Below, in pieces: positions 44,469 through 52,579 of a stretch of 64,000 nt of DNA (the stretch's first letter is position 1; every line of letters starts with the position of its first letter). The stretch is from Chryseobacterium vrystaatense (GTDB taxonomy: Bacteria; Bacteroidota; Bacteroidia; Flavobacteriales; Weeksellaceae). The DNA lies in contig NZ_JPRI01000003.1 in NCBI RefSeq assembly GCF_000737765.1, forward strand, positions 310,001 through 374,000, written 5' to 3'. Both the position numbers and the translations under genes were made by a program. The notes under the pieces are model-generated. The model was not told where the DNA came from. It made no database searches and saw only the letters and a program-made list of their open reading frames with translations.

Positions 44469-46049
44469 TTAATCGTGAATATTATTGTTCTTATTTTTAA
44501 GATAAAATAATCCGATGACTAAACATACTGCCGCGACTCCAATCGGATACCAGAGTCCTTCAAGATACCAGGTAGGATGTCCTGCATCCTTCCCCTGGGT
44601 TACCAGATAGGTTGCCACTGCAGGAAGAAGTCCCCCGAATACCCCATTACCAATATGATAAGGTAAGGACATTGAGGTGTAACGGATTCTAACAGGGAAC
44701 ATTTCAACTAAAAATGCCGCAATAGGACCGTAAACCATTGTTACAAAGATCACCTGAATAAAAACCAAAAATACCAGATACCATCTTGTGTCATTGTTGA
44801 GTGTGATTGATTTTGTAACTTTTGGTTCTTCCGCTTTTCCATCTTTCATGACAGGACCGGCAGCAGACCAATGTACAATGCTGTCTTTTTTAATGAAAGT
44901 CCCATCTGTAAACGTTGTTTCTTTGTGAAATGTAATTAAACTGTCCGATGCAATACTTTTGTGAATGGTGGCACTTCGTGTCTCTTTGATCCCGTCATTT
45001 GCGATCGTTTTAGCTTCAATATTTACACTTTTATACATGCTGTCGTAAATAGGTCTGTAGGCTAGAATCGCAACCAGCATACCTGCCATCATAATTGCTT
45101 TACGTCCTATTTTATCTGAGAGCCAGCCGAAAAACACGAAGAAAGGTGTTCCCATCAATAGAGCAGTAGCCATTAAATAATCGACCTGCATTGAATCTAT
45201 ATTCATTACTTTCTGAAGAAAACTCATGGCGTAAAACTGTCCGGTATACCAGATAACACCCTGTCCCATGGCAGCGCCGAAAAGAGCAAGTAAAACAAAT
45301 TTGAAATTAAATTTATTCCCGAAGCTTTCTTTTAAAGGATTCTTGGATGTTTTTCCTTCACTCTTAGCCTTTGCAAAAAGTGGAGATTCTTTCATGTTTT
45401 TTCTGATGAAATAAGAGACCCCCACCATTAAAATTGAAATCCAGAAAGGAACCCTCCATCCCCAGGAATCAAATTCTTCTGCAGAAAGAGTGTTTTTAGT
45501 AATTAAAATTACGATTAATGAGATGAAAAGTCCTGCAGTGGCTGTAGTCTGAATCCAGGAAGTCCAGTAGCCTCGTCTGTGAGGCTGTGCGTATTCTGCA
45601 ACATACGTTGCGGCACCTCCGTATTCCCCTCCCAGTGCTAAGCCTTGTAGCAGTCTTAAAATAAGTACCAGAACCGGTGCCATGAATCCGATTGTTTCGT
45701 ATCCGGGAATACATCCGATCAGGAAAGTAGAGAATCCCATAATCAGGAGGGTAACCAGAAAAGTGTATTTTCTTCCGATAATGTCGCCTAGTCTTCCAAA
45801 GAATAATGCTCCGAAGGGCCTTACCACAAATCCGGCTGCAAAAGTAGCCAGTGTAGATAAAAATGCGGCAGTGGGATTATCTGCAGGGAAAAATTTAGTG
45901 GCTAAAACGATCGCTAAACTTCCAAAAATATAAAAGTCATACCATTCTATCAGAGTGCCGAGTGATGAGGCGGTGATCACGCTCCAGATGGTGCGGTTCT
46001 TCTGCCGTTCGGTCATATTCTCGTAGTTTTCGTGGTGATTTTCGCTCAT
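44469..46049 (-). CDS. MHS-family MFS carboxylate/proton symporter
   Basis: An inner-membrane transporter of 526 residues with 12 helices. The metabolite:H+ symporter (ProP/KgtP/ShiA) signatures are SSLGTLIEWYDFYIFG (helix 1), RPFGALFFGRLGDIIGRK (motif A), LQGLALGGEYGGAATYVAEYA and FGWLSDKIGRK. A polar insert of about 90 residues (roughly 330-421) lies between helices 9 and 10, which explains the length beyond the usual 430. Context with acs, prpE, a porin and a symporter-kinase suggests uptake of acetate, propionate or a similar acid. Confidence 0.88.
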   Translation of the reverse strand: MSENHHENYENMTERQKNRTIWSVITASSLGTLIEWYDFYIFGSLAIVLATKFFPADNPTAAFLSTLATFAAGFVVRPFGALFFGRLGDIIGRKYTFLVTLLIMGFSTFLIGCIPGYETIGFMAPVLVLILRLLQGLALGGEYGGAATYVAEYAQPHRRGYWTSWIQTTATAGLFISLIVILITKNTLSAEEFDSWGWRVPFWISILMVGVSYFIRKNMKESPLFAKAKSEGKTSKNPLKESFGNKFNFKFVLLALFGAAMGQGVIWYTGQFYAMSFLQKVMNIDSMQVDYLMATALLMGTPFFVFFGWLSDKIGRKAIMMAGMLVAILAYRPIYDSMYKSVNIEAKTIANDGIKETRSATIHKSIASDSLITFHKETTFTDGTFIKKDSIVHWSAAGPVMKDGKAEEPKVTKSITLNNDTRWYLVFLVFIQVIFVTMVYGPIAAFLVEMFPVRIRYTSMSLPYHIGNGVFGGLLPAVATYLVTQGKDAGHPTWYLEGLWYPIGVAAVCLVIGLFYLKNKNNNIHD

Positions 46050-46099
46050 GTTGATTGGTTTTGATGTTAAAAAATTAGAATATTGAGTTCATCCGGAGT

Positions 46100-47479
46100 T
46101 TAAAGGTAGATTTGAAACTGTACAATGAATTCTCCTTTTGAAGAAGGGCTTTCCGTAGGGCTTGTGTAAACAGGTCTTGTGGAGTATTGAGTAGTGATCT
46201 TTGCGTGATGTCCATCTATGAACCAGTTAGCACCTACATCAAACTGTGAAGAAGATTTGTCAAATGCTTCGAAACTTTTATGGGTATATGCTGCAAAAGG
46301 CTGAATTCTTATTTTGGGTTTCTCGGCCTGATTGGGAAGAAGTAAGCCTGCCTGAGCATAGACTACATTTCCTGTTCCGATCATCGGCTGTAGATTTCCG
46401 GGACCTGCAATTGCTTTGTTTCCTGCGAAATTAGGATCGGAAGCTGCAATATTCATCGTTCCGAGATTTCTTATGTAATTGGGCCCGAAATTATAGTTGT
46501 AATATCCGGCATAGGCCGAAACAGCCATTTTATGTTTGGCATTGCCTAAGGGAATATCTGCAAAAGCATCCACTGCCACGAGAGTAATGTCGTGTTTTTC
46601 AATATTGGAATTGATGGAAGTTCTTGTGCCGTCAGCCTGGTGGTAAAAACCAGCACCTACATTGAAAACTTTTTTCGTTCCCAAATATGAACCTACCTTG
46701 AACGGGAGTGTATTGGATTCTTCATCAAGAAACTGGTATTCAACATATCCGGCTTTGGAAAAGCTTGGATTTCCGTTATTGTCTAAGGCTGAAGCTTTTG
46801 AGGGGTCTGTTACGTTGACGGGAACAAGGTCTGTTGCAAAAGGCTTATTTAAACTGAAGCGGTATTCCAGCTTTCCGTATTTTCCTTTGGCAAACATTCC
46901 AAGCTGTCTGGCAAACTGATCAGAGTTGTCTATGAGCGGCCACGAGAAAATAGGGGAGTCAACCGTAAGAAAGTTTAATGTCGACGCCATCGTCATACGG
47001 GAAAGTCCCATGTAATAATGGAGGCCTGCTCCTAAAGATAAACTGAATTTTCCCGCTTCTCCAGGTAAAATAACTGCGTATTCATTCCATGCATCATGAA
47101 AAAATAACTGCGGCTTCTTACCGTTTCCGTAACCTCCTGTTCCTGTGGTACCTGTAGCCCCACCGTTGATGAAAGTCTGGTTGTTGATTCCGAAATGGGC
47201 TAAGATCATATATCTTTTAGAGATCTGCGCATAGACTAAAGCGCGTAATCTTCTGTTTCCCAGGCTCCACGAGTTGTCGGTTGCTTCACCGGCAACCATG
47301 CTTCCCGGATTCATCTGGGTGTTTCTCAGCCAGAATTGGTCCCATAATATAAATCTGACGTACTTATCGCCTTCCGGATTGAGGTTTAATTTTAATCCGC
47401 TGCCGTAATCAGGAGAACCCTGTGAATATAAAGAACTGCTTATTAGGGTTAATCCAATAAATAAAAGTAATTTCCTCAT
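46100..47479 (-). CDS. Outer-membrane porin
   Basis: A 459-residue protein with a signal peptide (residues 1-19, ending SLYSQ) and a C-terminus GEFIVQFQIYL, an alternating aromatic beta-strand typical of outer-membrane barrels. Internal amphipathic strands repeat throughout (KYVRFILWDQFWLRN, KYMILAHFGINNQTF, HKMAVSAYAGYYNYNFG). It is probably a 16-strand porin letting small acids into the periplasm for the adjacent MHS transporter 50 bases downstream. It is the first gene of the carboxylate module. Confidence 0.82.
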   Translation of the reverse strand: MRKLLLFIGLTLISSSLYSQGSPDYGSGLKLNLNPEGDKYVRFILWDQFWLRNTQMNPGSMVAGEATDNSWSLGNRRLRALVYAQISKRYMILAHFGINNQTFINGGATGTTGTGGYGNGKKPQLFFHDAWNEYAVILPGEAGKFSLSLGAGLHYYMGLSRMTMASTLNFLTVDSPIFSWPLIDNSDQFARQLGMFAKGKYGKLEYRFSLNKPFATDLVPVNVTDPSKASALDNNGNPSFSKAGYVEYQFLDEESNTLPFKVGSYLGTKKVFNVGAGFYHQADGTRTSINSNIEKHDITLVAVDAFADIPLGNAKHKMAVSAYAGYYNYNFGPNYIRNLGTMNIAASDPNFAGNKAIAGPGNLQPMIGTGNVVYAQAGLLLPNQAEKPKIRIQPFAAYTHKSFEAFDKSSSQFDVGANWFIDGHHAKITTQYSTRPVYTSPTESPSSKGEFIVQFQIYL

Positions 47480-47723
47480 AAATTATCAATTTTTGGCGTT
47501 GTTTTTTGTGAAAGCCAAATTGGAATTAATAATTTGTTTACGAAAATTTAATATATATTAGTGCTAAGTGTATAGTTTTGTTGTAACCAGTTGATTTTTA
47601 GTTGCAAGGCTTGGGTTCCAGAGTAGGTGGTTCTTAGCGTTTTTGAGTTTGAGAGTTGTTGGTTAAAATGCCATTGCTCGTTGTTTGTTACTACTCATTA
47701 AGTTAATAATTAATCAGGTCATC

Positions 47724-47814
47724 TCTTAAATCTAAAATCTTGACTCTTGACTCTTGGCTCTTGATTCTTGTTTCTTCAATCTAAAGTCTCCCACTTTACT
47801 TCTTGAATCTCTCC
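47724..47814 (+). repeat. Thirteen-unit degenerate heptanucleotide array (TCTnnnn)
   Basis: Exactly 13 consecutive 7-base units, 12 of which begin with TCT: TCTTAAA, TCTAAAA, TCTTGAC twice, TCTTGGC, TCTTGAT, TCTTGTT, TCTTCAA, TCTAAAG, TCTCCCA, CTTTACT, TCTTGAA, TCTCTCC. The array runs into the 3' end of the neighbouring minus-strand gene. The rest of the 316-base gap (47480-47795) has a looser purine-rich stretch at about 47605-47670 that may be the facing arm. Confidence 0.85.
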
Positions 47815-48212
47815 CATTTAATCAGCATGTATTTGTCGGCAAACTGAGTAATAATGATTCCTGAATTTTTTATATTCTCTTCCTGAGCGATATATTCGAT
47901 CAATTCATTCTGTTTTAGTATTTTATATACAGGATGGAACCCGGAATGGGGAGGTCTTGTGATATTGTATTTCTTAATCCATGAGCTGATGGTCACATGG
48001 GAAACACCGATAATTCTTTCTATTTCCCGGAAGCTTAAGCCTTCAAGATAAAGTTGCAGAGCTTTGGTTACATAATAATCATCGATCTGCTTTCCCATTT
48101 TCTTTACAGTAAAGTAATAGTTGCAATCCTTGCAAAGGAAGCGTTGTTTTTCATTGATGATCCCGCTTTTTACAATAGTGCTTCCATTGCATTTCGGACA
48201 CTTATTTTCCAT
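47796..48212 (-). CDS. InsA/IS1-like zinc-ribbon helix-turn-helix protein
   Basis: A 138-residue protein. The N-terminal zinc ribbon (CPKC at residues 4-7 and CKDC at 27-30, with FTVKK after it) is that of IS1/IS1595 transposase N-domains. Residues 45-85 form a helix-turn-helix (YLEGLSFREIERIIGVSHVTISSWIKKY). A non-transposase C-terminus of about 50 residues follows. No catalytic partner, terminal inverted repeats or target duplications are seen, so it looks like a domesticated DNA-binding protein. It lies divergent from the arginine genes (160 bases) and upstream of the porin gene, and could regulate either. Its last five codons and stop lie inside the heptamer array. Confidence 0.8.
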   Translation of the reverse strand: MENKCPKCNGSTIVKSGIINEKQRFLCKDCNYYFTVKKMGKQIDDYYVTKALQLYLEGLSFREIERIIGVSHVTISSWIKKYNITRPPHSGFHPVYKILKQNELIEYIAQEENIKNSGIIITQFADKYMLIKWERFKK

Positions 48213-48318
48213 AACTATAGCTTTTTAGCAAATATATAATAATTTAGCAAAATTATATTTATTGATAAAGATAAAATTACCTGTGTATTTCGTTTAAACA
48301 AAAATAATATCTTTTTAA

Positions 48319-48351
48319 TTTGGTTTTTAAAGTTATTATGTTTTAAATTTG
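48319..48351 (+). promoter_or_regulatory. Bacteroidetes promoter for the arginine operon
   Basis: TTTG (48319-48322), 21 bases, TAAATTTG (48344-48351). Both elements match the consensus with accepted spacing. The predicted start of transcription is about 15-20 bases before the GNAT gene ATG. Confidence 0.75.
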
Positions 48352-48372
48352 CAGGAAAATTCAGATAAATAA

Positions 48373-48978
48373 ATGGAAATAGAAATTTCCTCATGCGAAC
48401 ATCTAATGTATGTGAGTGAAATACAGCAGGAAATGTATGATTCTGCACAGCGCAGAGGAACGGGGATCGCAAAACGTTCCATCGAATACTTGACGAAAAA
48501 GATTTCAGATGGCAACGCTGTAGTTGCTACTGAAAATGGCGAATGGGTGGGGTTCTGTTATATTGAGACCTGGTCACATGGTCAGTTTGTAGCGAACTCA
48601 GGACTTATTGTATCTCCTAATTACAGGAACAGGGGAGTCGCTACTTTGATCAAGAATAAGGTTTTCCGCTTATCCAGAGAAAAATATCCCAATGCAAAGG
48701 TGTTTGGATTAACCACAGGACTGGCTGTCATGAAGATCAATAGTGATCTTGGCTATAAGCCGGTGATTTACTCTGAGCTTACACAGGATGAGGAATTTTG
48801 GAGCGGTTGTAAGAACTGTGTGAATTATGAAATTTTAATGAAAAAGGAACGTAAAAACTGTCTGTGTACAGCTATGCTTTTCGTTCCTGAAAATAATAAT
48901 AAAGTGAACGGGACTGAAATTCAGCAGTCCGAAATTGATTATTGCAATGGAGAAAAAGAAAGTCGTCTTAGCGTTTAG
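48373..48978 (+). CDS. GNAT acyltransferase of the arginine operon
   Basis: A 201-residue GNAT-fold enzyme. The acyl-CoA-binding motif is NYRNRGVATLIKNKVFRLS (residues about 84-102), preceded by the beta-4 strand NSGLIVSPN. As the first gene of the arginine cluster, with no argJ or classical argA in view, it is the best candidate for making N-acylglutamate (acetyl or succinyl, see argF'). The C-terminal 50 residues, including CKNCVNYEIL with clustered cysteines, are unusual and may bind metal. Its end overlaps argG by 32 bases. The enzymatic role is inferred from context. Confidence 0.8.
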   Translation: MEIEISSCEHLMYVSEIQQEMYDSAQRRGTGIAKRSIEYLTKKISDGNAVVATENGEWVGFCYIETWSHGQFVANSGLIVSPNYRNRGVATLIKNKVFRLSREKYPNAKVFGLTTGLAVMKINSDLGYKPVIYSELTQDEEFWSGCKNCVNYEILMKKERKNCLCTAMLFVPENNNKVNGTEIQQSEIDYCNGEKESRLSV

Positions 48979-50140
48979 CGGAGGTTTGGATACCTCTTAC
49001 TGTGCTAAATATCTTAGTGAAACACTGGGGTATGAAGTGTATGCAGTTACTGTAAATACCGGAGGTTTTTCTAAAGAAGAAGAAAAAGAACTGGAGAAAA
49101 AAGCCTTCAATCTTGGGGTAAAAGAATACAGGTGCGTTGATGCTCAGGAGGATTATTATAATTCTTGTGTAAAGTATTTGATCTTCGGAAATGTGCTGAA
49201 AAATAATACCTATCCGCTGTCTGTAAGTGCTGAACGTACAGTTCAGGCGCAGGAAATTGCAAAATATGCCCTTGAAAAGGGTGCTGATGCTATTGCTCAC
49301 GGAAGTACGGGGGCTGGTAATGATCAGGTTCGTTTTGATTTGATTTTTCAGGTGATGTGTCCTGAAGTAGAAATCATCACACCGATACGTGATATGAGTT
49401 TATCCCGTGAAGAGGAAATTGAATTCCTGAAGGGTCACGGTTACGAAATGGAATTTCATAAAGCACAGTATTCTGTGAATAAAGGTCTCTGGGGAACTTC
49501 AGTAGGAGGAAAAGAAACTTTGACCTCAAGAAATTATCTTCCTGAAGAAGCTTTTCCATCACAAATTAAAGAAACTCAGCCTTCAGAACTTGAAATTGAG
49601 TTTAAAAATGGAGAAGTGACAGGGGTGAACGGAGAAAGTTTTGAACATTCTGTTTATGCGATTCAAAAAATCGAAGAACTGGCTTCTGTTTACGGAATCG
49701 GACGTGATATTCATGTGGGAGACACAATCGTAGGAATCAAAGGAAGAGTTGGGTTTGAAGCAGCAGCAGCAGCAGTGATCATAAAAGCACACCATTTGTT
49801 GGAGAAACATACCCTTTCAAAATATCAGCAAATGATGAAATCGCAGCTTTCCGACTGGTATGGAAACTGGCTTCATGAAGCACTTTTCCTCGATCCGGTG
49901 ATGAGAAATATTGAATCGTTTTTAACCGATTCTCAGGAAACAGTAAGTGGGAAAGTGTTTATAACCCTTCATCCTTACAGATTTGTTTTAAATGGAATTG
50001 AATCAGATCATGATCTGATGTCCGATAAATTCGGAAGTTACGGTGAAGCCAACAGGGCCTGGACAGGAGAAGATGTAAAAGGATATACAAAAATTGTAAG
50101 CAATTCTTTAAATATATACCACCAGATCAATTCAAAATAA
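48947..50140 (+). CDS. argG: Argininosuccinate synthase
   Basis: Joins citrulline and aspartate using ATP, the penultimate step to arginine. The PP-loop is AFSGGLDTSYCAKY (residues 8-21), and SVSAERTVQA, GSTGAGNDQVRFD and the YSVNKGLWG motif are typical. I use ATG 48947 (397 residues). The start lies inside the end of the GNAT gene, implying coupling. Confidence 0.96.
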   Translation: MEKKKVVLAFSGGLDTSYCAKYLSETLGYEVYAVTVNTGGFSKEEEKELEKKAFNLGVKEYRCVDAQEDYYNSCVKYLIFGNVLKNNTYPLSVSAERTVQAQEIAKYALEKGADAIAHGSTGAGNDQVRFDLIFQVMCPEVEIITPIRDMSLSREEEIEFLKGHGYEMEFHKAQYSVNKGLWGTSVGGKETLTSRNYLPEEAFPSQIKETQPSELEIEFKNGEVTGVNGESFEHSVYAIQKIEELASVYGIGRDIHVGDTIVGIKGRVGFEAAAAAVIIKAHHLLEKHTLSKYQQMMKSQLSDWYGNWLHEALFLDPVMRNIESFLTDSQETVSGKVFITLHPYRFVLNGIESDHDLMSDKFGSYGEANRAWTGEDVKGYTKIVSNSLNIYHQINSK

Positions 50141-50202
50141 AAAGTTCCTGGAGAACGATTTAACACTTGGCAGGATATCATTCTGTCAGTCAAACAAAGC
50201 AT

Positions 50203-51165
50203 ATGAAAAAAGTAGGAATTGTAGGCGCTAACGGCTACACAGGAAGTGAATTGATCCGTGTGCTGGCTTTTCATCCCAATGTGACATTGAGTTTTTTATA
50301 TAGCCGTTCCAATTCGGGGACAAAAATTTCAGATTTGTACCCGGATTTAACGGCGGTTTGCGAACAGGTTTTAACGGATAAACCGGAAGAGGTAGATATT
50401 CTCTTCCTGTGCCTTCCTCACAAAGAAAGTCAGAATTGGCTGAGTCAAAATCCTGTTACAGATGAAACCTTAGTCATTGATCTGGGTAATGACTTCAGAT
50501 TGGATGGGAGTTTTCAGAACAGAAGTTTTATCTATGGACTTCCTGAAATCAATAAAAAAAATCTGGTAGGAGCAAAAAGTATAGCCAATCCCGGATGTTT
50601 TGCAACGGCGATTCAATTGGCACTTCTTCCACTGGCGGAAAAAGGACTGTTGAACGAGGTTTATACAACAGGAATTACGGGCTCAACAGGTGCTGGTCAG
50701 TCTTTACAGCCTACCACCCATTTCACCTGGAGAAATGATAATATTTCAGCCTATAAGACTCTTACGCATCAGCATGTGGATGAAATTTTACAACAGTTGG
50801 TTTCATTTAATCATAAAGATATAAGCTTGAATTTTGTTCCATGGAGAGGAGATTTTGCCAGAGGGATTTTTGCAAGTTCAACAGTGAAAACAGATTTAGT
50901 ACTTTCAGATATCGTTCAGTTGTATCAGGATTTTTATGAAGGAGAGCCTTTTGTAAAGGTAAGCGAAGATGCAATTGACTTAAAACAGGTTGTCAATACC
51001 AATCGCTGTGTGATTCAGATAGAAAAGAGTGGAAATGCAGCAGTTATTCACTCAGCGATTGACAATTTGTTGAAAGGTGCCTCAGGACAGGCGGTGCAGA
51101 ACATGAATATAGCCATGAGCTGGGAAGAAAACTTAGGGTTGAATTTAAAACCTGTAGCATTTTAA
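50203..51165 (+). CDS. argC: N-acyl-gamma-glutamyl-phosphate reductase
   Basis: Reduces the acyl-glutamyl phosphate to the semialdehyde with NADPH. The Rossmann motif is VGANGYTGSELIRVL (residues 7-21) and the catalytic Cys132 is in IANPGCFATAIQL. I use ATG 50203 (320 residues) rather than an upstream non-ATG start. The substrate's acyl group (acetyl or succinyl) cannot be told from this enzyme. Confidence 0.95.
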   Translation: MKKVGIVGANGYTGSELIRVLAFHPNVTLSFLYSRSNSGTKISDLYPDLTAVCEQVLTDKPEEVDILFLCLPHKESQNWLSQNPVTDETLVIDLGNDFRLDGSFQNRSFIYGLPEINKKNLVGAKSIANPGCFATAIQLALLPLAEKGLLNEVYTTGITGSTGAGQSLQPTTHFTWRNDNISAYKTLTHQHVDEILQQLVSFNHKDISLNFVPWRGDFARGIFASSTVKTDLVLSDIVQLYQDFYEGEPFVKVSEDAIDLKQVVNTNRCVIQIEKSGNAAVIHSAIDNLLKGASGQAVQNMNIAMSWEENLGLNLKPVAF

Positions 51166-51265
51166 AAAATGATCAATAAAGTCAATGGTCAATAAGTAAG
51201 TCTCCGGGCCTTGAACTTTTGTTCTTTTGTTTCAGGACAAAAGAAATTAATTAAAAACAAAAAAA

Positions 51266-52405
51266 ATGAATTTATTCAACGTATATCCATTATTCAACAT
51301 AAACCCGGTAAAAGCTCAGGGATCATTTCTTTGGGATGATAAAGGCGAAAAATACCTTGATTTCTATGGCGGTCATGCAGTGATTTCTATCGGACACAAT
51401 CATCCTCATTATCAAAACAAATTAAAAGACCAGCTGGAGAAAATTTCTTTTTATTCCAACTCGGTTCAGAATGAATTGCAGACCGAGCTGGCTGATAAAT
51501 TAGGCAAGCTTTCCGGCTATGAAGATTACCATCTTTTTCTGTGTAATTCAGGAGCCGAAGCTAATGAAAATGCATTGAAGCTGGCGTCTTTTCATAACGG
51601 AAAAAGTAAAGTACTTTATTTCTCAGGAGCTTTCCATGGAAGAACTTCTGCAGCAGTGTCTGTGACAGATAATCCAAAGATTGTAGCTCCCGTCAATTTC
51701 TCTGAAAGATTCATCAAATCTGAATGGAATGATATCAAGCAGCTTGAAGATATTTTTGAAACTCAGGGAAATGAAATTTCATCTGTTATCATTGAAGGCA
51801 TTCAGGGGGTAGGCGGAATTATGATTCCAACAGCGGAATTTTTATCCAAAATTAAGGAGCTGTGCGGGAAATATAATGCATCCCTGATCCTGGATGAAGT
51901 ACAGTCCGGATACGGAAGAAGCGGATATTTCTTTGCTCATCAGGAATTTGAAATTCAACCTGATATGATTACAGTTGCAAAAGGAATGGGAAATGGTTTC
52001 CCGATTGGCGGAGTTTTGATTCATCCTAAATTTGAGGCAAGCAACGGTTTGCTGGGTACAACTTTCGGAGGAAATCATTTGGCCTGTGCTGCGGCAATTG
52101 CGGTTCTGGATGTGATGAAAGATGAAAATCTTATCGAAAATACTCAGCAAATGGGTGATTATATTGAAAACGAAATTAAAGATTTCCCACATATTAAATC
52201 GATCCGAAGGAAAGGGCTAATGATTGGAGTAGAGCTGGATCAGGACTGTTCGGAAGTGAGGAAAAGTCTCTTGTATGATCATCATATTTTTACAGGAAAC
52301 TCCAACGATAAAAATGTCCTGAGGATCCTTCCGGCTCTCAATATCGGCAAACAAGAAACAGATCTTTTTGTCGGTGCCTTAAAAGTAGTTTTAGATAAAA
52401 TTTAA
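51266..52405 (+). CDS. argD: Acyl-ornithine aminotransferase
   Basis: PLP-dependent class III aminotransferase of 379 residues that converts the N-acyl-glutamate semialdehyde to N-acyl-ornithine. The PLP lysine is Lys239 in TVAKGMGNGFPIGG. The cofactor Asp is in LILDEVQSGYGRSG. NSGAEANENALKLA binds phosphate. It is 100 bases after argC, with a gap that holds direct GTCAAT-type repeats. Its stop codon touches the inverted-repeat element that follows. Confidence 0.94.
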   Translation: MNLFNVYPLFNINPVKAQGSFLWDDKGEKYLDFYGGHAVISIGHNHPHYQNKLKDQLEKISFYSNSVQNELQTELADKLGKLSGYEDYHLFLCNSGAEANENALKLASFHNGKSKVLYFSGAFHGRTSAAVSVTDNPKIVAPVNFSERFIKSEWNDIKQLEDIFETQGNEISSVIIEGIQGVGGIMIPTAEFLSKIKELCGKYNASLILDEVQSGYGRSGYFFAHQEFEIQPDMITVAKGMGNGFPIGGVLIHPKFEASNGLLGTTFGGNHLACAAAIAVLDVMKDENLIENTQQMGDYIENEIKDFPHIKSIRRKGLMIGVELDQDCSEVRKSLLYDHHIFTGNSNDKNVLRILPALNIGKQETDLFVGALKVVLDKI

Positions 52406-52546
52406 ACCGCAAAAGATATCAACACCTGAGTTTTTTGAAAACCTTTGATTTTCATCTTATGCGAACTTCACTATACATAATCATTTTACACTCATTTATG
52501 TATTCTAAAGTGTTTAAATAAAAAAACTTTTGTGCCTTTTGTGGTT
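52405..52546. repeat. Inverted-repeat intergenic element between argD and argF'
   Basis: AACCGCAAAAG (52405-52415) and CTTTTGTGGTT (52536-52546) are inverted with one G-T mismatch and enclose 120 A+T-rich bases. The right end has tandem CTTTTGTG/CCTTTTGTGG. I remember similar ends in intergenic regions of other Chryseobacterium genomes, but cannot verify that here. Confidence 0.55.
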
Positions 52547-52579
52547 GGGATTATCACATTTAATTTTAAAAATCATCAA

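Noticed and set aside
47724..47814. Possible CRISPR array
   Set aside because: Units are 7 bases with no spacers and no cas genes; periodicity alone is not CRISPR.
47796..48212. Active IS1 or IS1595 element
   Set aside because: Only the zinc-ribbon/HTH part is present; no DDE partner, terminal inverted repeats or target duplication.
51166..51265. Heptamer array between argC and argD
   Set aside because: A few GTCAAT-type direct repeats occur, but the 7-base phase breaks after two units; too weak to list.
52532..52579. GTG start for argF' 16 codons upstream
   Set aside because: It lies inside the inverted-repeat element; ATG 52580 gives the family N-terminus MKKFT.
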